Source: AWTP1-9 sp035703165 (lineage in GTDB: Bacteria; Bacteroidota; Bacteroidia; Chitinophagales; Chitinophagaceae). From it: a stretch of 64,000 bases of DNA. The notes under the pieces are model-generated. The model was not told the DNA's origin, searched no databases, and worked only from the letters and a program-made list of their open reading frames with translations. Below, piece after piece: positions 17,336-24,895 of the stretch; the first letter of the stretch is position 1, and each line of letters opens with the position of its first letter. Location of the stretch: the NCBI GenBank assembly GCA_035703165.1, contig DASSYR010000110.1, positions 5,711-69,710 of the forward strand, in the 5' to 3' direction. The position numbers were made by a program, and so were the translations under genes.

Positions 17336-18892
17336 ATGAAAAAGCTACTTTGGGCACTCACGTACACCATTATTACAGGAGCAGTACTTGTTTTGCTAAA
17401 TGCCTGCAAACACGAGTATGAACACACAAAATGCGAACCCGGGACGGTTGAACTTACCTTGTCAAAAACTGATGCTAACCTGAATAAATCTGATGGCAGC
17501 ATTACTGCCACCGCCACAGGAGGAGAAAAAATACAGTACAAGCTTAACAACAATCCTTTTCAATCGTCAGGAATCTTTCTGAATTTACCATCAGGCAATT
17601 ATACAGTAATTGCAAAAAATGAATTTGGATGCACTGATACTGCAAGCATAAGCATTGGAATAATTGATCCCTGCGCAGGCAAAGTAGTAAAAATAGACAT
17701 TACAAAAACAGACGCTACCCTTAACCAGTCAAACGGGAGTATAACAGCAACCGCCAGCGGTGGAACCAACTTTACTTACAGCTTAAATAATGGCGCATTC
17801 CAATCAAGCGGCGTATTTAATAATCTAAAGGCAGGTACTTACACCGTTATGGCAAAAAGTTCGGAAGGATGTATTGGAACCGTGCAGGTAACTATCGGAT
17901 CAAGTGATCCCTGTACCGGAATCACCGTAAGTGTAACAACGACGAAAGTAGATCCCACATTTGGACAATCTAACGGAAGCATAACAGCAACCGCCAGCGG
18001 TGGCACTGGTTTTACTTACAGCTTAAATAATGGAACTTTCCAAACTAGTGGGACTTTTAATAACTTATCAGCAGGCAATTATACAGTTACAGCTAAAAAT
18101 TCAAATGGTTGCATTGGCGTTGCCCAGGTAACACTAGGTTCTACTAACCCCTGTACAGGAACTACGGTAAGTGTAGTACTTACGAAAACAGATCCTCAGC
18201 TTAATCAAACAAACGGCAGCATTACTGTAACAGCTTCCGGAGGTACTGGTTTTACTTATAGTTTGAATAATGGAGCATATCAATCTTCCAATGTGTTTAA
18301 CAATCTTGGGGCAGGCACCTATATCGTAAGCGCTAAAAATTCAACCGGTTGTGTTGGAAGCGCTCAAATAACACTAACTGGAATTGATATTTGCAGTAGT
18401 ACTATAATAAATATAAATACATCTATCATCAATTTACTTCCCTGCTCTACTCCTGCAAACAATGGAAGTATAACAGTTACAGCCACCGGCTCTACCGGTT
18501 TTGTATATAACATAAATAACGGTTTATACCAATCATCAAACCTGTTTAATAACCTGGCAGCCGCAACTTATACAGTAGGAGTAAAAGATGCTAATGGATG
18601 TATTAAAACAACTACAGCCGTTGTAGGAACACAAGCTCCCGGCCCGCTTTTTTCAAATGTAAAAACATTAATCAGCACAAGATGCGCAGGCTCACCATGC
18701 CATACAAATGGCGGCAATGCAGCCGGGTATAATTTCGATAATCAATGCAATATTGTAACCTACTGGTCTCAGATATACGGATCTGCGGTAACATATACTT
18801 TAAAACAGATGCCTCTTGGAACCTTATTAAGCGCTTCAGAAAAACAAATTATCACTGACTGGGTTAATGCCGGGCATGTGTACAATAAATAA
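17336..18892 (+). CDS. Exported SprB-repeat lipoprotein with C-terminal haem-like domain
   Basis: 518 residues. A signal with LNAC (Cys24) suggests a surface or periplasmic lipoprotein. Five tandem SprB-type repeats follow, each holding the core NGSITATASGGT-FTYSLNNG and an AGTYTV-AK-GC strand. The C-terminal ~80 residues resemble the small cytochrome-like lipoprotein at 14929: FSNVKTLISTRC, then CAGSPCH (CX4CH at 18683-18703), a Met-Pro (QMPLG) and a final helix. The spacing of the cysteines is CX4CH rather than CX2CH. It probably presents a haem or disulfide domain on a repeat stalk. Confidence 0.72.
   Translation: MKKLLWALTYTIITGAVLVLLNACKHEYEHTKCEPGTVELTLSKTDANLNKSDGSITATATGGEKIQYKLNNNPFQSSGIFLNLPSGNYTVIAKNEFGCTDTASISIGIIDPCAGKVVKIDITKTDATLNQSNGSITATASGGTNFTYSLNNGAFQSSGVFNNLKAGTYTVMAKSSEGCIGTVQVTIGSSDPCTGITVSVTTTKVDPTFGQSNGSITATASGGTGFTYSLNNGTFQTSGTFNNLSAGNYTVTAKNSNGCIGVAQVTLGSTNPCTGTTVSVVLTKTDPQLNQTNGSITVTASGGTGFTYSLNNGAYQSSNVFNNLGAGTYIVSAKNSTGCVGSAQITLTGIDICSSTIININTSIINLLPCSTPANNGSITVTATGSTGFVYNINNGLYQSSNLFNNLAAATYTVGVKDANGCIKTTTAVVGTQAPGPLFSNVKTLISTRCAGSPCHTNGGNAAGYNFDNQCNIVTYWSQIYGSAVTYTLKQMPLGTLLSASEKQIITDWVNAGHVYNK
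17432..18640 (+). repeat. Five tandem SprB repeats, exact 240-base period
   Basis: Repeat units begin at the Cys codons at 17432, 17672, 17912, 18152 and 18392. The first four are exactly 240 bases (80 codons) long and the fifth is 249. Units 2 to 4 are the most alike at DNA level, especially around the stretch encoding NGSITATASGGT, suggesting expansion by internal duplication. Unit 1 and unit 5 are the most diverged. Confidence 0.85.
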
Positions 18893-18910
18893 TTAGTTAT
18901 ACAAAACATC

Positions 18911-18949
18911 AAGGAGAGGCCGCTTTAGAAACCACAAGCGGCCTCCCTT
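18911..18949. terminator. Strong hairpin closing the haem/YceI/SprB run
   Basis: A 10-bp stem GAGGCCGCTT (18916-18925) / AAGCGGCCTC (18936-18945) that extends with one bulge to AAGG/CCTT (18911-18949). It lies 19 bases after the SprB-protein stop. There is no T run, so it may act as a transcript-end stabiliser or a bidirectional terminator shared with the convergent DUF4242 gene. Confidence 0.65.
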
Positions 18950-19011
18950 AGTTAGAGCAAGTAAAAGGCTCTACAATTCCTAAAACCTTTGCTGTTAAAA
19001 CAAATTCTTTT

Positions 19012-19284
19012 TTATTCTGCTGTAGTAGGATCAATAACCGCCCTTACCTGTGAAATCCTGTTAGCCGGAAACCCTCCCATTTCGGCATGCTTACGAACTG
19101 TTGTCTCATCAGAAGCTATATACACACAATATATTCTATCGTCCGTTACAAAACTCTGCAGCCATTGTATTTTAGGTCCCAGTTCATTTAAAACATTACA
19201 AGAAGTTTGTGAAATCGCATGCAATTGCTCCTTTGAAAGTTTACCTGCGCCTGGCAATTCTCTTTCAATTACAAATTTTGGCAT
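19012..19284 (-). CDS. DUF4242 small protein (SCO4226-like)
   Basis: 90 residues with the DUF4242 pattern: MPKFVIERELPGAGKLS at the start, then WLQSFVTDDRIYCVYIASDE and VRKHAEMGGFPANRISQVRAVIDP. Members form ferredoxin-like dimers; the Streptomyces homologue binds nickel. The ATG at 19284 is used because the family N terminus starts there; the upstream TTG-initiated extension to 19302 is unlikely. Cytosolic, monocistronic. Confidence 0.82.
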   Translation of the reverse strand: MPKFVIERELPGAGKLSKEQLHAISQTSCNVLNELGPKIQWLQSFVTDDRIYCVYIASDETTVRKHAEMGGFPANRISQVRAVIDPTTAE

Positions 19285-19483
19285 AATTATTTTTTTTAAC
19301 AAGTAATAAATCAGGCAGGAATTAAATGCAACAATGAGGGTAACAAATTATAGAAATAGAAAGTTAGCCCTTTTTTAATTTTCTAGAAAATAAACAGGAG
19401 CAAATCTTATAAAAACTTTCACAAAAAGCTCACAATTCAAAAAAAATAAATTGATTTAATATACCGTTTGTCTCAAAACAACC

Positions 19484-19975
19484 ATGAATAATAATATGAA
19501 AAAAACAATAGCGCTACTATTTATTGTTACTAGTTTAATTCTTATTAATTCAAAGACAAAGGCCCAGGATTATCGCCATCAATTGGGCATACGTATTGGT
19601 AGTGTTGATCAGATTGTATCAACCGGCTTTAGCTATAAATATAATTTTACTGCAAAAAAAAGTGTAGAAGCAATTCTAAATCTTAAAGATGATATTGCTT
19701 TAGGTGCATTATTTGAATTAAAAAATCCCTTAACAGAACCCTCCGGATTAAGTTGGTACTATGGAGCAGGTGGTTATGTAGGATTTGGCCAGGAAAATAA
19801 TTTGGGTATAACAGGTGTGTTAGGATTCGATTACCAATTCTTTGGTAATTTACCCATCAATGTTTCTATTGATTGGAAGCCTGAACTTAATATTGTAAAA
19901 GAAGTTACATTTAGAGCCGCCACCGTAGGAGTTTCTGTCCGCTTCTCGCTCAATAGTTCTTCTCCAAAGAAATAG
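19484..19975 (+). CDS. Small outer-membrane beta-barrel protein
   Basis: 163 residues. A signal peptide (about 1-27, ending KTKAQ) is followed by alternating strands such as HQLGIRIGS, TGFSYKYNF, GGYVGFGQ, GVLGFDYQFF and a C-terminal TVGVSVRFSL that ends in the aromatic/hydrophobic pattern of porin-type barrels. At about 135 mature residues, an eight-stranded barrel is expected. Two in-frame ATGs, 19484 and 19496; the second starts on a cleaner signal peptide. Function unknown. Confidence 0.65.
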   Translation: MNNNMKKTIALLFIVTSLILINSKTKAQDYRHQLGIRIGSVDQIVSTGFSYKYNFTAKKSVEAILNLKDDIALGALFELKNPLTEPSGLSWYYGAGGYVGFGQENNLGITGVLGFDYQFFGNLPINVSIDWKPELNIVKEVTFRAATVGVSVRFSLNSSSPKK

Positions 19976-20044
19976 CTTGCCCGACTAACTATAAGTATGA
20001 GCTATCTCATATAAAATTCGGGATGGCTTATTTAATTTTAGGGC

Positions 20045-21568
20045 ATGAAGATTTTTAATGCAGAACAAATACGAAAATGGGATGCTTATACGATTGCCCA
20101 CGAACCTGTCTCCTCAATCAACTTAATGGAAAGAGCTGCAACTGCCTGTTATGATTGGCTGATAAAAGATTTTATACCTAATCGTACTACCTCAAAAGAA
20201 AGCTATAAAATATTTTGTGGTAAAGGAAACAATGGCGGTGATGGTTTAGCAATAGCCAGAAAATTATTACAAAACGGCAAAAAAGTAAATACCTATGTTT
20301 TAGAATCCGACTACCAGGGTACAGAAGATTTTCAAACCAACCTGCAAAGACTGCAAGCCCTGACAACTGATATTCATTACATAAAATCTCCCGCCTTTTT
20401 TCCCATAATTGAAAAAACAGATATTGTAATAGATGCTATTTTGGGTACCGGTTTAAATAAACCGTTAGCAGGACTTATTTCCGAGTTATCCGAACACATT
20501 AACTACTCAGGAGCAACCGTTATAGCCATTGATATTCCAACAGGAATGTTTGCCGATAAAAGCTGCAAAAATAATGTTACTATAAACGCATCTTACACGC
20601 TAAGTTTTCAGCAATACAAACTTTGTTTTCTGTTATCCGAAAATGAACAAAGAGTTGGTATGGTGCAAATATTGGATATCGGCTTGCACAAAGATTTTTA
20701 TAAAAATGAACCTGCATTATTGGGAATAGTGGATGAATCCCTTATTAAAAATATTTACAAACCAAGGAAAAAGTTTTCTCATAAAGGGGATTATGGACAT
20801 GCTGCATTAATTACCGGAAGCCTGGGAATGATGGGTGCCTCTACCCTGTGTGCCGAAGCTTGTATGAGAAGTGGTGCCGGTAAATTAACCTGCTACATTC
20901 CTAAATGTGGTTATGAAATAATGCAACTAGCAGTACCCGAAGCCATGTGCAAAATAAGCGGGAGCTCTGATTACTTAGAAAATATTGAAATGAGAACAGA
21001 ACACGATGCTATTGGAATAGGCCCTGGTATAGGTTTGTACCCTTCCCTTATAAAGGTAATTGAAGCCGTTTTCACTTCAACACAAAAACCACTAATTGTG
21101 GATGCAGACGCTTTAAATTTGTTGTCCTCTAATAAATCTTTACTATCTAAATTGCCAGTTTATTCAATACTATCTCCACACCCAAAAGAATTTGAAAGAT
21201 TATTTGGAGAAACAGAAAATGATTTTGATAGGTTAGATACAGCTATAGAAAAAGCAAGACAATACAATTGCTATATTGTATTAAAAGGTCACTACACATT
21301 CATTGCATGCCCCGATGGAAAAGGCTATTTTAACAATACAGGTAATGCAGGTATGGCCACCGGTGGAAGCGGAGACGTTTTAACAGGAGTTATAGCAGGT
21401 TTGCTGGCACAAGGATACACCCCCATAGAAAGTTCCGTTATGGGAGTTTATTTACATGGTATGGCCGGAGACCTTGCAGCTAAAAAAAATTCGCAGGAAG
21501 CAATGATTGCACGGGATATTATAAATTATTTAGGCAAAGCATTTAGTAAAATCGCTTCCTTGCAATAA
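20045..21568 (+). CDS. nnrDE: Bifunctional NAD(P)H-hydrate epimerase / ADP-dependent NAD(P)H-hydrate dehydratase
   Basis: Repairs hydrated NADH/NADPH: the epimerase half interconverts R and S forms and the dehydratase half restores NAD(P)H using ADP. The N-terminal YjeF_N domain (about 1-215) has FCGKGNNGGDGLAIAR and DAILGTGLNKPL. The C-terminal kinase-fold domain (about 230-500) has HKGDYGHAALITGS, SGAGKLT, the SPHPKEFERL motif and GNAGMATGGSGDVLTGVIA. The 507-residue length matches the fused enzyme. Transcribed alone. Confidence 0.94.
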   Translation: MKIFNAEQIRKWDAYTIAHEPVSSINLMERAATACYDWLIKDFIPNRTTSKESYKIFCGKGNNGGDGLAIARKLLQNGKKVNTYVLESDYQGTEDFQTNLQRLQALTTDIHYIKSPAFFPIIEKTDIVIDAILGTGLNKPLAGLISELSEHINYSGATVIAIDIPTGMFADKSCKNNVTINASYTLSFQQYKLCFLLSENEQRVGMVQILDIGLHKDFYKNEPALLGIVDESLIKNIYKPRKKFSHKGDYGHAALITGSLGMMGASTLCAEACMRSGAGKLTCYIPKCGYEIMQLAVPEAMCKISGSSDYLENIEMRTEHDAIGIGPGIGLYPSLIKVIEAVFTSTQKPLIVDADALNLLSSNKSLLSKLPVYSILSPHPKEFERLFGETENDFDRLDTAIEKARQYNCYIVLKGHYTFIACPDGKGYFNNTGNAGMATGGSGDVLTGVIAGLLAQGYTPIESSVMGVYLHGMAGDLAAKKNSQEAMIARDIINYLGKAFSKIASLQ

Positions 21569-21786
21569 TAATCTGTCTGTATTCCTGATCAAAGAACACT
21601 TTTTTCTATATTTTTTAATACCAAAAATCAGGAAACTAAGTTTTATTCTTGTTTCATTTGCACTATTTACTCATTTAATTTTTATTGCCAATTATCCATC
21701 AGCTATCCCTGTCACGAACTTGTTCTCATAAAGCGTTAGGCAGCGAAAATCTGTGACTCAACATTAATTTTTTGCGCTTTCTCCCC

Positions 21787-21794
21787 TATCTTTG
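21787..21794 (+). promoter_or_regulatory. -7 element (TATCTTTG) of hppA
   Basis: TATCTTTG followed by CCCACC lies 38 bases before the pyrophosphatase ATG. A TTTG at 21771-21774 is only 12 bases upstream, shorter than the usual -33/-7 spacing, so the upstream element is uncertain. Confidence 0.4.
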
Positions 21795-21831
21795 CCCACC
21801 TTTAAAAGTAACCAGATTAAGAACAACTGAT

Positions 21832-24024
21832 ATGGATAAATTGATTTACCTCGTTCCTGTAATGGGCATTATCGGGCTTCTGTACACACTTATTAAATTT
21901 AATTGGGTATCTAAACAAGATGCGGGTAATGAGCGTATGAAAGAAATCAGCAATTATATTGCTGAAGGTGCAATGGCTTTTTTAAAAGCTGAATGGAAAA
22001 TATTAGGATATTTTGTAGCAATTGTTGCCATATTTCTTGCCTTAATGGCTCGCAGTAATCCTCATTCCGACTGGATAATTGCTCTTGCTTTTATTATGGG
22101 AGCTGTTTTTAGTGCCACTGCAGGTTATATTGGCATGCGTATCGCAACCAAAAGCAATGTACGTACTGCCCATGCTGCCCGTACCAGCTTAAGCAAAGCC
22201 CTGAACGTTTCGTTTACGGGCGGGTCTGTAATGGGTTTGGGTGTAGCTGGTTTAGCGGTATTAGGTTTGGGAGGATTATTTATTGTTTTAAAAGAATACT
22301 TTGGAGCAACCGTCGTTGATTCCGATGAAATGTTAAAAGCCATCGAAGTCCTTACCGGATTTTCTCTCGGTGCTGAATCTATTGCCCTGTTTGCCCGTGT
22401 AGGTGGCGGCATTTACACAAAAGCGGCTGATGTGGGTGCAGACCTGGTTGGTAAAGTGGAAGCGGGCATTCCGGAAGATGATCCTCGCAATCCCGCCACT
22501 ATTGCCGATAATGTGGGTGATAATGTGGGTGATGTTGCCGGAATGGGAGCTGACTTATTCGGATCCTATGTGGCTACTGTTTTAGCAACAATGGTGCTTG
22601 GACAGGAAACAAAATCTGAAGACTCCTTAGGTGGCTTAGCCCCTATTTTACTGCCTATGTTGATAGCCGGTGTAGGTATATTGTTTTCAATTGTAGGAAC
22701 TTTCTTTGTAAGAATAAGCGAAAATTCAGCTGTTAATACAGAAGTAGTTCAGAAAGCCTTAAACATGGGGAACTGGGGCTCTATCATCCTTACCGCCCTG
22801 GCTTCAGTAGGGCTAGTATATTTTGTTTTACCGGAAACAATGGTTTTGCGTAATCATGAATTTACCAAGTGGGGAGTGCTCGGCGCTATCGGCGTAGGAT
22901 TGGCAGTGGGTACCTTGATGAGCATCATCACCGAATATTACACTGCCATGGGAAAAAGACCTGTATTAAGTATTATCCGGCAGTCCTCAACCGGTCATGC
23001 TACTAATGTTATTGGCGGTTTGGCAATTGGTATGGAATCTACCTTTTTACCCATACTTGTATTGGCAGGAGGTATTTATGGTTCTTATGCCTGTGCCGGT
23101 CTATATGGTGTTGCTATTGCAGCAGCGGGTATGATGGCAACTACAGCCATGCAATTGGCAATTGATGCTTTTGGCCCCATTGCCGATAATGCAGGAGGTA
23201 TAGCAGAAATGAGTGAGTTACCAAAGGAAGTTCGGGAAAAAACAGATGTACTGGATGCCGTAGGAAACACTACTGCTGCTACCGGGAAAGGATTTGCCAT
23301 AGCATCAGCAGCTTTAACAGCCCTGGCCTTATTTGCCGCCTTTGTTGGCGTAGCAGGTATTAACGGTATTGATATTTATAAAGCAGAGGTACTAGCTTCC
23401 TTGTTCATCGGCGGTATGATTCCTTTCATTTTTTCCTCCCTGGCAATTCGTGCTGTTGGACAGGCTGCTATGAGCATGGTAGAAGAGGTGCGCAGACAGT
23501 TTAAAAACATTCCTGGTATTATGGATGGTCTCGGCAAACCGGAATATGATAAATGTGTGGCTATTTCAACAGATGCATCCATAAAAAAAATGATGCTACC
23601 TGGAGCTATTGCGATTATCTCCCCTTTGCTAATTGGTTTTATTTTAGGTCCGGAAGCGTTAGGAGGATTTTTGGCCGGTGCCACAGTAAGTGGTGTATTG
23701 ATGGGTATGTTTCAAAATAATGCCGGTGGTGCATGGGATAATGCCAAAAAAAGCTTTGAAAAAGGAATTGAAATAAATGGAGAGATGTATTATAAAAAAT
23801 CAGAGCCACATAAGGCATCTGTAACAGGAGATACTGTTGGTGATCCTTTTAAAGATACATCCGGCCCGTCAATGAACATCCTAATTAAACTTATGAGTAT
23901 CGTGTCATTAGTTATTGCTCCCACTCTTGCACAAGTACATGGCATAAAAAAACATCAAACTGTTAATTTTAAGAACAATATTATACTTACAAAAAACGTA
24001 AAAGCTGATAACCAAATAAAATAA
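21832..24024 (+). CDS. hppA: Membrane-bound ion-translocating pyrophosphatase
   Basis: Couples PPi hydrolysis to export of Na+ or H+. The product is 730 residues with many membrane helices. Catalytic signatures are YTKAADVGADLVGKVE (195-210), the acidic DDPRNPATIADNVGDNVGD (216-234) and, near the end, NAGGAWDNAKK. The motif GNTTAATGK (478-486) has Ala where K+-independent enzymes carry Lys, which predicts a K+-dependent type. Na+ versus H+ pumping cannot be settled by eye. The C terminus has a 25-residue basic extension. The ATG at 21832 follows the -7 box; the longer open frame from 21772 overlaps it. Confidence 0.95.
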   Translation: MDKLIYLVPVMGIIGLLYTLIKFNWVSKQDAGNERMKEISNYIAEGAMAFLKAEWKILGYFVAIVAIFLALMARSNPHSDWIIALAFIMGAVFSATAGYIGMRIATKSNVRTAHAARTSLSKALNVSFTGGSVMGLGVAGLAVLGLGGLFIVLKEYFGATVVDSDEMLKAIEVLTGFSLGAESIALFARVGGGIYTKAADVGADLVGKVEAGIPEDDPRNPATIADNVGDNVGDVAGMGADLFGSYVATVLATMVLGQETKSEDSLGGLAPILLPMLIAGVGILFSIVGTFFVRISENSAVNTEVVQKALNMGNWGSIILTALASVGLVYFVLPETMVLRNHEFTKWGVLGAIGVGLAVGTLMSIITEYYTAMGKRPVLSIIRQSSTGHATNVIGGLAIGMESTFLPILVLAGGIYGSYACAGLYGVAIAAAGMMATTAMQLAIDAFGPIADNAGGIAEMSELPKEVREKTDVLDAVGNTTAATGKGFAIASAALTALALFAAFVGVAGINGIDIYKAEVLASLFIGGMIPFIFSSLAIRAVGQAAMSMVEEVRRQFKNIPGIMDGLGKPEYDKCVAISTDASIKKMMLPGAIAIISPLLIGFILGPEALGGFLAGATVSGVLMGMFQNNAGGAWDNAKKSFEKGIEINGEMYYKKSEPHKASVTGDTVGDPFKDTSGPSMNILIKLMSIVSLVIAPTLAQVHGIKKHQTVNFKNNIILTKNVKADNQIK

Positions 24025-24223
24025 ACCCTTTTTTGTAAAAAATAATATTATAAATAACTGATTCTTAATCTGGTGAACGATTAATAGTGGTTTTAAAACT
24101 GAGCAATAAAGAAAAAACAGTGAGCAATAAAAAGTCAAAAAAAATATAACCTGAAAAGACAATTTTATTATCTAAAAAAGATTTTTTTGGGTGATATCAG
24201 TTATAAAAAGCAAAATCATTCGT

Positions 24224-24336
24224 TATCTTTGCAACCCGAAAATAGCCTCTGATAAAAATATTGGCGAAAGCCTAAAAAGTCTAATCAGAACCATATACCG
24301 AAGTCCCGATGTTTCTACATTGGGGCTTAATTTTTT
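24224..24336 (+). ncRNA. Candidate small structured RNA with own promoter box and terminator
   Basis: A TATCTTTG -7 box (24224-24231) predicts a start near 24238, and an intrinsic terminator ends at 24336, giving a transcript of about 100 bases. Inside is a hairpin nest: TCTGAT (24248-24253) pairs with ATCAGA (24284-24289), enclosing GGC-GAAA-GCC (24263-24272), a GNRA tetraloop helix. No open frame of quality spans it. It lies between hppA and blaI. It does not resemble SRP RNA, tmRNA or RNase P RNA. It could also be a blaI leader. Confidence 0.5.
24301..24336 (+). terminator. Intrinsic terminator of the candidate sRNA
   Basis: Twelve-pair stem (24301-24312 / 24317-24328) with two G-U pairs and loop TTCT, followed by AA and six T (24331-24336). 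It lies 175 bases before blaI and 277 after hppA, too far to be the normal hppA end. Confidence 0.75.
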
Positions 24337-24468
24337 ATCACATTTCAGTTCTTCGAAAAAAAAATTTACGCCTATTCACTTTTTTTGAAAGATTAGAAAC
24401 TCCTTAACCTGATTGCCTCATTTCAAAAGCAATATTCTTCGTTAAAATTTTATAAAAACGGATAAGGT

Positions 24469-24495
24469 TACGAATCAAATCGTATATTTGATATA
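24469..24495 (+). promoter_or_regulatory. blaI promoter box overlapped by two dyads (possible BlaI operator)
   Basis: TATATTTG (24483-24490) fits TAnnTTTG and lies 22 bases before the blaI ATG. It is overlapped by TACGA-N6-TCGTA (24469-24484) and by TATAT-TTG-ATATA (24483-24495). BlaI/MecI repressors bind dyads and autoregulate, so these are the natural operator candidates. Confidence 0.5.
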
Positions 24496-24511
24496 AATCA
24501 ATCTACTCAAC

Positions 24512-24892
24512 ATGTCTGCAAAAAATATTAAACCTACTGAAAGCGAGCTAGAAATCCTGGGGGTGTTATGGGATAAAGAAAAAGCTACCGTTCGGGAAGT
24601 GCATGAAAGTTTAGCTAAAACAAAAGACGTTGGTTATACCACTACCCTTAAATTAATGCAGATAATGTATGAAAAAGGATTAGTGAAAAGAGATGATAGT
24701 AATAAAACTCATGTGTACGAGCCATTAGTTACCCGTGAAAAAACACAAAAACAATTAGTCGGAAAAATGGTTAATACCCTTTTCCAGGGCTCCCCTACTC
24801 AATTGGTAATGCAGGCCCTTGGAAACCATAAAACCAGTCGTCATGAACTGGAAGAAATCCAAAAATTATTAGACAATCTGAAAAACCAGTAG
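24512..24892 (+). CDS. BlaI/MecI family winged-helix repressor
   Basis: 126 residues: PTESELEILGVLWDKEKATVREVHESL forms the recognition domain and GYTTTLKLMQIMYEKGLVKRD the wing-associated helix, as in BlaI/MecI/CopY regulators. The C-terminal part carries the dimerisation helices. In the family, proteolysis triggered by the paired BlaR1 sensor inactivates the repressor. The gene is followed after 3 bases by an M56 peptidase gene, the canonical pairing. Its regulon is not visible here; no resistance gene is adjacent. Confidence 0.92.
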   Translation: MSAKNIKPTESELEILGVLWDKEKATVREVHESLAKTKDVGYTTTLKLMQIMYEKGLVKRDDSNKTHVYEPLVTREKTQKQLVGKMVNTLFQGSPTQLVMQALGNHKTSRHELEEIQKLLDNLKNQ

Positions 24893-24895
24893 CAC

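Noticed and set aside
24191..24388. 65-residue open frame over the candidate sRNA
   Set aside because: It reads through the terminator stem and the T run; more likely RNA structure than protein.
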